Assembly (NCBI RefSeq): GCF_029490015.1
Contig: NZ_CP120468.1
Span: 2,542,001-2,606,000, forward strand
Direction: 5' to 3'
From: Halobaculum limi
Lineage (GTDB): Archaea > Halobacteriota > Halobacteria > Halobacteriales > Haloferacaceae
Length of the DNA stretch: 64,000 nt
The notes below the pieces were generated by a model, which did not search any database, was not told the origin of the DNA, and saw only the letters and a list, made by a program, of their open reading frames with translations. Of the stretch, positions 24,742-33,415 are shown in pieces; position 1 is the stretch's first letter, and every line of letters starts with the position of its first letter. The translations under genes and the position numbers were made by a program.

Positions 24742-27700
24742 TTACTCTCCGAGACCCCACGCCTCGACGCGGCGCGGGCGCTCGGAGACCGCCAGCACGT
24801 CGAGCGGTTCGTCGGCCGCACGGGAGGCCAGCGCCTCCAGCGACGCCGTCGCGGACTCGGTCGTCGAGAGGTACGCGACCTCTTCGGAGACGGCCTCGCG
24901 CAGGGCGTCCACCTCGTCGCTGACGAGTAGGTCCACTTCGCCGGTGCGAATCGCCTCCTGTACGTCGTCGATCTCCTCAACGTCGTAGTACTCCGCGAAG
25001 CCGTCGCGCAGAGCAGCGAAGTCGTCGCTATCGGGTGCGGGCAGGGCGTCACCGACCGTCTCGAAGACGACCGTGCCGCCGTCGGGCAGGCCGTGGCCCG
25101 CGGCGTCGAGTGCCTTCCCGTAGGCGACGCCGAAGTCGCTCGCGGTGCCCATCACCTCGCCCGTCGACTTCATCTCGGGGCCCAGGCGCGGGTCGGAGTT
25201 CGGCAGGCGGTCGAACGGCAGGACGACCTCCTTCACCGAGAAGTGCTCGGGCACGGACTCTTCGACGCCGATGTCGGCCAACGACTCGCCGGCCATCACG
25301 CGGGCGGCGAGTTTGGCGATGGGGACGCCCGTCGCCTTCGAGACGAACGGGACGGTGCGCGAGGAGCGCGGGTTCGCCTCCAGGACGTACACCTCGCCGT
25401 CGCGCACGGCCAACTGGACGTTCATCAGGCCGACCGTGTCGAGGGCGTCGGCGATGTCCTCGGTCACCTCGCGCACGCGGGCCATCGTCTCGTCGTCGAG
25501 CGAGCGTGGCGGGATGACACACGCGGAGTCGCCCGAGTGGACGCCCGCGGCCTCGACGTGTTCCATCACGCCGCCGATGAGGACGTCCTCGCCGTCGCTC
25601 ACAGCGTCGACGTCGAGTTCCACCGCGTCGGCGAGGAACTCGTCGACGAGGATGGGCTTGTCCGGCGAGACGCGGACAGCCTCCTCGATGTACTCTTTGA
25701 GTTCCTCGTCGTCGTCGACGACGCGCATCGCGCGGCCACCGAGGACGTAACTCGGGCGCACGAGCACCGGGTAGCCGAGGTCGCGCGCGAGTTCCAGCGC
25801 CTCCTCCTCGCTGGTAGCGCTCCCACCTTCCGGCTGAGCGATGCCACGCTCGTCCATCAGGCGGTTGAAGCGGTCGCGGTCCTCCGCTAGGTCCATCGCC
25901 TCGACGGACGTGCCCATAATGTCGCACTCGACGCCGCGGCGGTCGAGTTCGTCGCGCAGGGGTTCGCCGATGTCGACGGACGTCTGCCCGCCGAACTGGA
26001 TCATCACGCCGTCCGCCGCCGTCGCCTCGATGACGTCGGCCACCTCCTCGGCGGTGATGGGTTCGAAGAACAGGCCGTCGGAGGTGTCGTAGTCCGTCGA
26101 CACCGTCTCCGGGTTGTTGTTGACGACGTGCGCTTCGATGCCCTGTTCGCGCAGGGCACGCACGGCGTGGACCGAACAGTAGTCGAACTCGACGCCCTGT
26201 CCGATGCGGATGGGGCCGCCGCCCACGACGACGACGCTCTCGGCGTCACGGTCGACGCGGAGTTCGCCGCCCGCGGCGTCACCCTCGAACGGCCCGGAGA
26301 ACCACTCGGGCTTGCGCGAGGAGTAGTAGTACGGCGTCGACGCCTGGAACTCGCCGGCGCAGGTGTCGACCTGCTTGTACGTGCGGCCGGGCACCTGCGA
26401 CTCGACTTCACCGACGCCCGCGCGGGCGGCGGAGACGGGCAGTTCCTCGCCGTCCGCGTGGGGCGCCGCCACCTCGGGGGCCTCTCGCCACGCGCCGCGC
26501 GTCTCGGGGAGCCACGTCAGGCTGGAGTCCTCGAAGACGTTGCCCGCGAGCGCGCTGATCTCGGCGTTGGTGAAGCCGGCAGTCGCCGCCTCGACGAACT
26601 CGCCGTCGACGACCTCCTTGCTCGCCTCCACGATGCGCGAGAACCGCTCGACGTACCACTCGTAGATGCCGGTCGCCTCGACGACCTCCTCGACGGAGAA
26701 GTCACGCTCGAACGCCTCGAACATCGCGTACGGGCGGTCGGGGCTGGGCCGTTCGAGGTACTCCTCGGTGAGTTCCTCGTCCTCCAAGTCGCCGAAGTCG
26801 ACGGCGGGGTCGTACTCGGAGGAGCGGAGCGCCTTCAGCAGGCTCTCCTCGAAGGTGCGGCCGATAGCCATTGCCTCGCCGGTCGACTTCATCGCCGTCG
26901 AGAGCGTGAAGTCGGTCTCCTCGAACTTGTCGATGGGCCAGCGCGGCACCTTCGTCACGACGTAGTCGATGGCCGGTTCGAACGCGGCCGTCGTCTCGCC
27001 GGTAATCTCGTTGGTAATCTCGTGGAGGCGCTTGCCGAGTGCGACCTTCGCGGTGACGCGGGCGATGGGGTAGCCCGTCGCCTTCGACGCCAGCGCAGAC
27101 GAGCGGGAGACGCGGGGGTTCACCTCGACGACGCGGTACTCGCCGCCGGGTGTGCCGTCGTCGCGCCACGCGAACTGGATGTTACACCCGCCCTGGATAC
27201 CAAGGTCGCGGATGACCTCCAGCGCCGCGTCGCGCATCTCCTGGTGGCCGTCGTCGGGGATGACCTGCGAGGGCGTGACGACGGTCGACTCGCCCGTGTG
27301 GATGCCCATCGGGTCGAGGTTCTCCATGTTGCAGATGATGACACAGGAGTTGTCGGCGTCGCGCATCACCTCGTACTCCAGTTCGACCCACCCGGAGATG
27401 GACTCGGTGACGAGCACCTCGGAGTTGCGCGAGAGGCGCAGGCCCTTGCGCACGCGAGCGACGAGTTCGTCCATCTCGTCGACGACACCGGATCCGCTCC
27501 CACCGAGCGTGTAGGTGGTGCGCGCGATGACCGGGAGGCCGCCCACTTCGTCGACAGCGTCCTCGACGCGGTCGCGAAGGCCCTCCTCGGTGAGTTCGGC
27601 GACCGCCTCGCCCTCGTCGAGCGAAATGGTCGTCGAGGCGGGCACTGGCTGGCCGAGGCCTTCCATTCGCTGGCGGAACAGGTCGCGGTCCTCGGTCGCG

Positions 27701-28077
27701 TAGATGGTGTCCAGCGGCGTCCCCATAATGTCGACGTCGTACTCGTCGAGGACGCCCTCCTCTGCGAGTTCGGCGGTGACGTTCAGTCCCGTCTGCCCGC
27801 CAAGGCCCGCGATGACGCCGTCCGGTTGCTCTTTCGCGATGACCTCGCTGATGGCCTCGGTGTTGATGGGTTCGATGTACACCTTGTCGGCCATCTCCGG
27901 GTCGGTCATAATCGTCGCGGGGTTGGAGTTGACGAGGACGACTCGGGCCCCCTCCTCCTGCAGCGCGCGACACGCCTGTGCGCCGGAGTAGTCGAACTCG
28001 GCCGCCTGTCCGATTTGGATCGGGCCACTGCCGATGAGGAGGATGGTGCGATCCTCCTCCCCGGTGTCCTGACTCAT
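24742..28077 (-). CDS. carB: Carbamoyl-phosphate synthase large subunit
   Basis: CarB makes carbamoyl phosphate from bicarbonate, ATP and ammonia for arginine and pyrimidine synthesis. The 1111-residue protein has the duplicated layout: first ATP-grasp half (IGSGPIQIGQAAEFDYSG near residue 16, VEVNPRVSRSSALASKATGYP near 317), an oligomerisation region, the second ATP-grasp half (GGGPIRIGQGVEFDY near 617, LEANPRSSRTVPFVSKATG near 885), and a C-terminal allosteric MGS-like domain from about 945. The length is a little above the usual 1050-1070 because of acidic inserts. carA is not in the window. A TATA-like box and an inverted repeat lie upstream (28101-28148). Confidence 0.97.
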   Translation of the reverse strand: MSQDTGEEDRTILLIGSGPIQIGQAAEFDYSGAQACRALQEEGARVVLVNSNPATIMTDPEMADKVYIEPINTEAISEVIAKEQPDGVIAGLGGQTGLNVTAELAEEGVLDEYDVDIMGTPLDTIYATEDRDLFRQRMEGLGQPVPASTTISLDEGEAVAELTEEGLRDRVEDAVDEVGGLPVIARTTYTLGGSGSGVVDEMDELVARVRKGLRLSRNSEVLVTESISGWVELEYEVMRDADNSCVIICNMENLDPMGIHTGESTVVTPSQVIPDDGHQEMRDAALEVIRDLGIQGGCNIQFAWRDDGTPGGEYRVVEVNPRVSRSSALASKATGYPIARVTAKVALGKRLHEITNEITGETTAAFEPAIDYVVTKVPRWPIDKFEETDFTLSTAMKSTGEAMAIGRTFEESLLKALRSSEYDPAVDFGDLEDEELTEEYLERPSPDRPYAMFEAFERDFSVEEVVEATGIYEWYVERFSRIVEASKEVVDGEFVEAATAGFTNAEISALAGNVFEDSSLTWLPETRGAWREAPEVAAPHADGEELPVSAARAGVGEVESQVPGRTYKQVDTCAGEFQASTPYYYSSRKPEWFSGPFEGDAAGGELRVDRDAESVVVVGGGPIRIGQGVEFDYCSVHAVRALREQGIEAHVVNNNPETVSTDYDTSDGLFFEPITAEEVADVIEATAADGVMIQFGGQTSVDIGEPLRDELDRRGVECDIMGTSVEAMDLAEDRDRFNRLMDERGIAQPEGGSATSEEEALELARDLGYPVLVRPSYVLGGRAMRVVDDDEELKEYIEEAVRVSPDKPILVDEFLADAVELDVDAVSDGEDVLIGGVMEHVEAAGVHSGDSACVIPPRSLDDETMARVREVTEDIADALDTVGLMNVQLAVRDGEVYVLEANPRSSRTVPFVSKATGVPIAKLAARVMAGESLADIGVEESVPEHFSVKEVVLPFDRLPNSDPRLGPEMKSTGEVMGTASDFGVAYGKALDAAGHGLPDGGTVVFETVGDALPAPDSDDFAALRDGFAEYYDVEEIDDVQEAIRTGEVDLLVSDEVDALREAVSEEVAYLSTTESATASLEALASRAADEPLDVLAVSERPRRVEAWGLGE

Positions 28078-28100
28078 TACCGCAGTCGAATGCGGTCATC

Positions 28101-28109
28101 GTAATAAGG
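28101..28109 (-). promoter_or_regulatory. Candidate TATA box of carB
   Basis: On the minus strand the bases read CCTTATTAC, centred about 28 bases upstream of the carB ATG at 28077, as expected for a short-leader transcript. Confidence 0.5.
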
Positions 28110-28127
28110 CCGACGAATCGTACCGAT

Positions 28128-28148
28128 TTTCGTAACGGCTTTACGAAA
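28128..28148. promoter_or_regulatory. Inverted repeat TTTCGTAA-N5-TTACGAAA upstream of carB
   Basis: Perfect 8-base arms (28128-28135 and 28141-28148) flank CGGCT. A smaller palindrome AATCG-TAC-CGATT overlaps its left side (28116-28128). Together they fill the region 10-45 bases upstream of the carB TATA box, a position used by activators or by repressors that block TFB and TBP. The only gene whose start faces this region is carB, so arginine or pyrimidine control is the natural guess. Confidence 0.55.
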
Positions 28149-28257
28149 TTCGAAACTCGAATGCCTCGCAGGCGGTCCCGAAGGTATGTGGTCGCGGTTC
28201 GGACAGAAGCGGTGCTGTGGCGGGCGTCCGCGCGATGGGTGACGGCGTGGGGCCGAC

Positions 28258-28788
28258 TCAGACGTACACGTCGTCGGCGTCGAGGTCGCGTTCGGCGCGG
28301 TACTGGTCGACGAACTCGCTCACGTCGAACTCCAGCATCTGCTCTTCGAAGTTCGTCATCGCCGTCGAGTCGTCGGCGTGGCTCACAGCGTGTTCCATCA
28401 ACTCGATCACCAGTTCGACGATAATCTCGTGGAGACGGCGGGAGTCGAACTCCGTGATCCACAGCATCGAGTAGCCCATATCGGGGTTCTCGCTGGCGTC
28501 GACGGCGGTCACTTGCTCGGGGAATTCCTCCAAGACGATTCCCATCAGGTGTGGCGTGCCGAACTCGGGCATCTCCTCGCTGGTCGTCTCGACCGCCTCT
28601 CGGAGCGTCCCGACGAGAAACTCCGGGAGGAAGCGCTCGGGCGGGTTCACGTCGGTGACGACGCCGTGGTGCGCGCCGCACGCGCAGTCGTACTCTCGCA
28701 TCCCCAGGTCGAACACCGACAGCGCACGCGTCTCGCCGCACGGCAACTCGACGTCGTCCCCGCCGCCGGGGACGCGCGGTTCGCTCAT
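28258..28788 (-). CDS. DUF5815 family protein
   Basis: The 176-residue protein resembles the haloarchaeal DUF5815 family (identified from memory): PRVPGGGDDVELPCGE at the N-terminus, LGMREYDCACGAHHGVV near residue 28 with a Cys/His cluster that could bind a metal, PPERFLPEFLVGTLRE near 49, and FGTPHLMGIVLEEFPEQV near 75. The function is unknown. It is upstream of carB on the same strand with a 180-base gap containing the carB promoter, so it is not obviously in its operon. ATG 28788 starts the acidic family N-terminus. Confidence 0.78.
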   Translation of the reverse strand: MSEPRVPGGGDDVELPCGETRALSVFDLGMREYDCACGAHHGVVTDVNPPERFLPEFLVGTLREAVETTSEEMPEFGTPHLMGIVLEEFPEQVTAVDASENPDMGYSMLWITEFDSRRLHEIIVELVIELMEHAVSHADDSTAMTNFEEQMLEFDVSEFVDQYRAERDLDADDVYV

Positions 28789-28870
28789 ACGAGTGGATGG
28801 GAACCGACGTGGTGTAAAAGGCGCGTTCGGCGGCGGTCGGCGTCCCGCGGCACGTTCGTCGCTCGCGTCG

Positions 28871-29296
28871 TTACTCGAAGTCCTCGTACGTCGGCCCTTC
28901 GCTGTCCGGGTCGGGTTCGGCGTCGACGGCGGCCTCGTGGTCCGGTTCGCCGACCGCCTCCGCGTCGGCGTCGCTAGTCGTGTCGTCGTCCTCGTGGTCG
29001 TGTTCCGCTTCGTGTTCGTCGTGGGTTTCGTCGCCAGCGTCGCCGTCATCCTCGTGGTTGGTCTCGTCGCCAGCGTCGTCGTTATCCCCGTGGTCGGCCT
29101 CGTCGCCAGCGTCGTCGTTATCCCCGTGGTCGGCCTCGTCGCCGGCGAACTCGACCTCGGCTTCCACCTCGATTTCGACGCCCGGCGCGGTCAGTTCCGC
29201 CTCGAACTCGTCTGCGTTGTCGACCTCGGCTTCGAGTTCGTCGCTGTCGACCTCCACCTCCACCTCGACGTCGACGGTGATGTCGTCGTCTGACAT
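28871..29296 (-). CDS. Extremely acidic low-complexity protein with tandem repeats
   Basis: The 141-residue product is about half Asp and Glu. The N-terminal 55 residues alternate Val with acidic residues (DVEVEVEVDSDELEAEV), then come 12-residue repeats of the type GDEADHGDNDDA: two identical copies, then two diverged ones (GDETNHEDDGDA and a shorter copy), then a His/Glu/Asp tail. The repeats correspond to a 36-base tandem repeat in the DNA (29063-29134). His-rich acidic tracts could bind divalent metals, but this is a guess. The frame is supported by strong acidic bias and the start ATG 29296; no homologue is recognised. Confidence 0.6.
   Translation of the reverse strand: MSDDDITVDVEVEVEVDSDELEAEVDNADEFEAELTAPGVEIEVEAEVEFAGDEADHGDNDDAGDEADHGDNDDAGDETNHEDDGDAGDETHDEHEAEHDHEDDDTTSDADAEAVGEPDHEAAVDAEPDPDSEGPTYEDFE
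29063..29134. repeat. 36-base tandem repeat, two identical copies
   Basis: Two perfect copies of a 36-base unit, at 29063-29098 and 29099-29134, start with CTCGTCGCCAGCGTCGTCGT and are in frame with the acidic protein gene, where each encodes 12 residues. A partial third copy begins at 29135 and a diverged copy precedes the array. Perfect identity implies recent duplication or gene conversion. Confidence 0.85.
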
Positions 29297-29398
29297 ACGT
29301 TCGAGTTCACGACGGAGCAAGTTCAGGCTTCTCGCCGTCGAGGCTGTCTGTCGGAGCCATCCACAAGCCACTTGCCACGGGGTCACCGATTCCGTGTC

Positions 29399-30733
29399 AT
29401 GATCGCGATCATCGGCGGCGGCATCGCGGGTCTCGCCGCCGCCCGTCGCCTGCGCGAAGGCGGACGCGAGGTGGCGGTGTACGAGGCCGGTCCCGCGGAC
29501 GCGCTGGGTGGACTCGCCCGCACCTACTCGACCGCGGGTGACGACATCGAACAGTTCTACCACCACCTCTCGAAGTCCGAGCAGACTATCGTCAAACTCG
29601 CCGAGGACTTGGGACTGGGCGACAGCATCGAGTGGATCGTCGGCAAGAACGCCTACTACGTCGACGGCGTTGTCCACCCGCTTGACACTCCCTGGGAGAT
29701 TCTCGCGTACCCGCACATGAGCGTGTACGACAAGTTCCGCCTGGGGATGCTCACGCTCGAAATCGACGTGCGCGGCGGCGTCCCATCCTTCGACACCTAC
29801 GACGACCTCGCGGACTTCGAGGACGTTCCGATCAAACAGTTCCTCCTCGATCACACCTCTCGCGGCGTCTACGACAACTTCTTCGAACCCCTCTTGGACG
29901 CGAAGTTCGGCTCTCGGAAAGACGACGTGAGCGCCGCGTGGCTCCTCGGCCGGATCAAGTTCCGCGGCGAACGCGCCCTCCTGCGCGGCGAGATACTGGG
30001 CTACCCACAGGGCGGATTCGCACCCCTCGTCGACGCTCTCGTCGAGGACGTGGGGATGGAGCACATCGAGACGAACGCCCGCGTCACCGGCGTCGAGTTC
30101 GGTGAGGACGGCGCAGCCGACACCGACGCAGTCTCCGCCATCACCGTCGAACAGGACGGCGAGACACGCACCGAGGCGGTGGACGGCGTCGTCGTCGCGA
30201 CGATGCCGAACGTCCTCGAAGACCTCACCGGCTACGCCTGCGACATCGACTTCCAGGGCGCGGTGTGTGCGGTCGCGACGTTGGAGGAGTCGCTGACGGA
30301 CACCTACTGGCTCAACATCGGCCACGACGCCCCGTTCGGCGCACTCATCGAGCACACCAACTTCGTGCCGCCGGAACGGTACGGCGGCGACCACCTCCTG
30401 TACATCGCCAGTTACGTCCAGTCGGAGGAGGAGTGGCTGGCGACCGCAAGCGACGACGAGGTCGAAGACCGCTGGCTCGACCACGTCGGCGAGATGTTCC
30501 CCCAGTTCGACCGCGACTCGGTGTCGCAGTTCCGCCTCGCTCGTGCGCCGCGGGCCGCCCCCATCTACGAACGCGGGTACCGCGACATGGTCGTCCCGTA
30601 CGATCTGAGCGAGGAGGTGACAGAGGGAGTCTACTACGCGGGGATGGCCAGCGCCGCCCAGTACCCCGAACGCTCGCTTGACGGCGGCGTCGTCGCCGGC
30701 TACGAGTGTGCCGACCGCATCCTCGGGAACTGA
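29399..30733 (+). CDS. FAD-dependent oxidoreductase (protoporphyrinogen-oxidase/amine-oxidase-like)
   Basis: A 444-residue flavoprotein. The Rossmann dinucleotide site is IAIIGGGIAGLAAARRLREGG at the N-terminus with the acidic ribose contact VAVYEAGP near residue 32, and GLARTY follows. The C-terminal FAD loop is VYYAGMASAAQYPERSLDGGVVAGY near 415. The middle resembles protoporphyrinogen oxidase, phytoene desaturase and UDP-galactopyranose mutase relatives (YPQGGFAPLVDALVED near 201). The substrate cannot be decided. ATG 29399 starts exactly at the Rossmann strand. The gene is divergent from the acidic repeat protein, with 102 bases between. Confidence 0.85.
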   Translation: MIAIIGGGIAGLAAARRLREGGREVAVYEAGPADALGGLARTYSTAGDDIEQFYHHLSKSEQTIVKLAEDLGLGDSIEWIVGKNAYYVDGVVHPLDTPWEILAYPHMSVYDKFRLGMLTLEIDVRGGVPSFDTYDDLADFEDVPIKQFLLDHTSRGVYDNFFEPLLDAKFGSRKDDVSAAWLLGRIKFRGERALLRGEILGYPQGGFAPLVDALVEDVGMEHIETNARVTGVEFGEDGAADTDAVSAITVEQDGETRTEAVDGVVVATMPNVLEDLTGYACDIDFQGAVCAVATLEESLTDTYWLNIGHDAPFGALIEHTNFVPPERYGGDHLLYIASYVQSEEEWLATASDDEVEDRWLDHVGEMFPQFDRDSVSQFRLARAPRAAPIYERGYRDMVVPYDLSEEVTEGVYYAGMASAAQYPERSLDGGVVAGYECADRILGN

Positions 30734-30811
30734 TCGGCGGCCACGACCCGACTGGCGGGGACCGACGCTCCCGGGCATACGCCTTTACTCGCCGCGTGCG
30801 TATCTCGGGCT

Positions 30812-31531
30812 ATGGCAACCCACTCCGAGTCCCTCACGGCTGCGACGGCGACGGAGCTTCCTGGTGGCGTGTGGCGCGTCGACGGGAGCGCGTCGAACAC
30901 GTTCCTCGTGCGCGATGGGGACGACGAGGACGCGTCCGTCTACCTCGTCGACGCGGGCGTACCGGGTGACGCGGGCGCGATTCGGGCGACCGTCTCCAAC
31001 GCCGGCTACGACCTGCGCGACGTCGACGGCGTGCTCCTCACCCACTACGACTACGACCACGTCGGCGCACTCGGTCGCCTCACGGAACTCGACTGCCCGG
31101 TGTACGCCCACGAACCCGACGCCTCGTTCCTCGACGGGAGCGAAACTCCCAGCCTGTGGCCTCCCAAAGCCCTGCTCCAGCGCGTCACCGGCCGATTCCT
31201 CGACACGCCGAGTCTGCCGGTCGAACGCGTCGCCGATGGCGATTCGGTCGGGAGTTTCACGGCGTATCACACTCCCGGGCACGGTCCGGGTCACCTCGCG
31301 TGGGTGAGCGAGGAGCGTGGAATCGCGTTCGTCGGCGACCTCGTTCGCGAGGACGGCGGCGACCTGGAGGCGTCGCCGTGGTACATCAGTTACAGCGCCG
31401 ACGAGGTGCGCGAGAGCGTCCGCTCGCTCGACGACCGCGCCCCCGACTTCGAGACGGTCTGTGTCGGCCACGGCGACCCCATCGCGTCGGGCGGGCGTGA
31501 GGCGCTGGCGGCGCTGGCGCGGTCGCTGTAG
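30812..31531 (+). CDS. MBL-fold metallo-hydrolase
   Basis: A 239-residue metallo-beta-lactamase-fold enzyme. The metal motif is THYDYDHVGAL near residue 78 (the first His-Asp-Asp-His of the HxHxDH type, with Tyr in place of the middle His), then HTPGHGPGHLAW near 152, FVGDLV near 172 and VGHGDP near 221. This set fits the hydroxyacylglutathione hydrolase-like group with a binuclear site, although one His is changed. A possible role is thioester or related hydrolysis. It lies 78 bases after the FAD oxidoreductase on the same strand. Confidence 0.85.
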   Translation: MATHSESLTAATATELPGGVWRVDGSASNTFLVRDGDDEDASVYLVDAGVPGDAGAIRATVSNAGYDLRDVDGVLLTHYDYDHVGALGRLTELDCPVYAHEPDASFLDGSETPSLWPPKALLQRVTGRFLDTPSLPVERVADGDSVGSFTAYHTPGHGPGHLAWVSEERGIAFVGDLVREDGGDLEASPWYISYSADEVRESVRSLDDRAPDFETVCVGHGDPIASGGREALAALARSL

Positions 31532-31620
31532 CGTCGCTCGCCGGGTCGGTGGCTGAGCGTCGAGAATCTGCGGGTGAGACGGATTGATTCGGCGGTTACG
31601 GGTGTAGCGGCGACGGGCGG

Positions 31621-31914
31621 TTACGCGACTTCGAATCCCTGTTGTGCGAGGATGTCGCGCACGCGGTCGGCGTGGTCACCTTGCACTTCGATGGCGGCGT
31701 CGTCGACGGTTCCGCCCGCACCGACGGCGCGCTTCAACTCCGAAGCGAGCGCCTTGAGGTCGGTCGCGTCGGGGTCGAACCCCTCGATGACGGTGACGGG
31801 CTTGTTGTACGTGCGTCGCTCGACGCGAACGGAGAGTGTCTGCTGTGCGCGGTCGAGGTCGGCGGTCAGGTCGTCCGGGATCCCGGCGAAGGGGTCCTCG
31901 TGGCTATCTCCCAC
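31621..31914 (-). CDS. SUI1/eIF1-family translation initiation protein
   Basis: A 97-residue protein of the SUI1 fold, the archaeal homologue of eukaryotic eIF1 that checks start-codon selection on the small ribosomal subunit. After about 25 acidic residues, the core has VRVERRTYNKPVTVIEGFDP near residue 32, DLKALASELKRAVGAGGTV near 55 and IEVQGDHADRVRDIL near 77, matching the family. GTG 31914 is taken as the start because a TTTTTCACG box lies about 28 bases upstream; no ATG fits. Most archaeal copies are of similar length. Confidence 0.9.
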   Translation of the reverse strand: MGDSHEDPFAGIPDDLTADLDRAQQTLSVRVERRTYNKPVTVIEGFDPDATDLKALASELKRAVGAGGTVDDAAIEVQGDHADRVRDILAQQGFEVA

Positions 31915-31999
31915 AGAGACCTGTACGTACCGAGACGTGAAAAACTGGAGTGTCGATGTGCACGCGAGACGCGCGACGGCCGCGCGGTGTCGTGCGTGC

Positions 32000-33262
32000 T
32001 TACGCGAGGTCGTGGATGCGCTCGACGATCTCGTCGGCGAACTCGGAGGTGGCGAGTTTCGTCGCACCCTCGCGCTGGCGTTCGAGGTCGTAGGTGACGC
32101 GACCCTCGCTGATCTGCGCTTCGACGGCGTCGCGAACGAGGTCCGCGGCGTCGTTCCAGCCCAGGTAGTCGAGCATCTCGCGGCCCGAGAGGATCATCGC
32201 GGTCGGGTTGACCTTGTCCTCACCGGCGTACTTGGGCGCGGAGCCGTGCACTGGCTCTGCGAGCGCCTTGCCCTCGCCGAAGTTGATGCCGGGCGCGATG
32301 CCGAGGCCACCGATCTGCGCACCGGCGGCGTCGGACATGTAGTCACCGTTGAGGTTCATCGTCGCGATGACCGAGTAATCGCTCGTCCGCGTCAGGAGCT
32401 GCTGGAGCATGTTGTCGGCGATACGGTCCTTGACAACGACGGTACCTTCAGGCTGCTCGCCGTCGTGCTCGTCCCACAGTTCGTCCTCGGTGATGACGTT
32501 CTCGCCGTACTCCTCCTCGACCAGTTCGTAGCCCCAGTCGCGGAAGGCCGCCTCGGTGAACTTCATGATGTTCCCCTTGTGGACGAGGGTGACCGAGTCG
32601 CGGTCGTTGTTGATCGCGTAGTTGATCGCCTGGCGGATGAGGCGCTTGGAGCCGAACTCGGAGATGGGTTTGACGCCGATACCGACGGGGCCGTCGTGGA
32701 TGGTCGAGTCGAAGCCCATCTCGTCTTCGACGAACTCGCGGACCTGCTCGACTTCGTCGGTGCCAGCCTCCCACTCGATGCCGGCGTACACGTCCTCGGT
32801 GTTCTCACGGAACGTGATCATGTCCATCTCGCCGGGGTTCTTGACCGGCGACGGGACGCCGTCGAGGTGGTAGGTGGGGCGGACGTTCGCGTACAGGTCG
32901 AGCGTCTTGCGGAGCGCGACGTTGAGCGAACGGAAGCCCGATCCGACGGGCGTCGTCAGCGGGCCCTTGATGCCGACGCGGAACTCGCGGAACGCCTCGA
33001 CGGTCTCCTCGGGCAGGTTCTCGTCGTACTTCTCGCGGGCGGACTCGCCGGCGAACACGCGCATCCACGCGATAGAGCGGCCGGTCGCCTCCGCGGCGGC
33101 GTCGAGTACCTTCTGTGCGGCGGGGCCGACGTCGGTTCCGATACCGTCGCCGTGGATGATCGGGATGATGGGGTTCTCGGGGACCGAGAGTTCGCCCGTC
33201 TCCTCGTCAACAAGGGTGATGGCCTCGCCCTCCTCGGGGCGTTCGGCGATGTCGTAGCTCAT
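32000..33262 (-). CDS. icd: Isocitrate dehydrogenase (NADP type likely)
   Basis: The enzyme oxidatively decarboxylates isocitrate to 2-oxoglutarate in the citric acid cycle. The 420-residue protein has IIPIIHGDGIGTDVGP near residue 33, the substrate serine and arginines in GSGFRSLNVALRKTLDLYANVRP near 107, DMITFRENTEDVYAGIE near 145, the catalytic Lys in INNDRDSVTLVHKGNIMKFTEA near 215, and the metal site GAQIGGLGIAPGIN near 316. The nucleotide-binding end has HGSAPKYAGEDKVNPTAM near 337, where Lys/Tyr fit the NADP form. ATG 33262 precedes the acidic haloarchaeal N-terminus (SYDIAERPEEGEAI). Confidence 0.96.
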   Translation of the reverse strand: MSYDIAERPEEGEAITLVDEETGELSVPENPIIPIIHGDGIGTDVGPAAQKVLDAAAEATGRSIAWMRVFAGESAREKYDENLPEETVEAFREFRVGIKGPLTTPVGSGFRSLNVALRKTLDLYANVRPTYHLDGVPSPVKNPGEMDMITFRENTEDVYAGIEWEAGTDEVEQVREFVEDEMGFDSTIHDGPVGIGVKPISEFGSKRLIRQAINYAINNDRDSVTLVHKGNIMKFTEAAFRDWGYELVEEEYGENVITEDELWDEHDGEQPEGTVVVKDRIADNMLQQLLTRTSDYSVIATMNLNGDYMSDAAGAQIGGLGIAPGINFGEGKALAEPVHGSAPKYAGEDKVNPTAMILSGREMLDYLGWNDAADLVRDAVEAQISEGRVTYDLERQREGATKLATSEFADEIVERIHDLA

Positions 33263-33385
33263 AGCGTGCCTGCGGCTTCTGACGGGGATCGAAAAAGCCT
33301 GCCGTTCTCCGTTTGAGACGCCGGGATCGAACGTCAGCACGGAGACACGATCGGCCGTGGTGACCGTCGCTCGACCGACCTCCAG

Positions 33386-33391
33386 TTATAT
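33386..33391 (+). promoter_or_regulatory. TATA box of the reductase fusion gene
   Basis: TTATAT, in the context CAGTTATATGCG, is centred 27 bases upstream of GTG 33416. This supports both the GTG start and a leaderless transcript. Confidence 0.55.
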
Positions 33392-33415
33392 GCGCTTCCG
33401 TCGTGTGCGTCCCGT

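Noticed and set aside
26128-28104. A 658-codon frame on the plus strand antisense to carB
   Set aside because: Its residues mirror carB third-position bias. carB has complete ATP-grasp motifs and a promoter; the antisense frame has none.
29297-30778. Upstream extension of the acidic protein frame to 635 codons
   Set aside because: The extension overlaps the FAD oxidoreductase on the other strand, which has full Rossmann and FAD motifs. The acidic part begins only at ATG 29296.
31574-33316. A 580-codon plus-strand frame over the isocitrate dehydrogenase gene
   Set aside because: Antisense shadow. The minus strand encodes a full-length icd with all active-site motifs.
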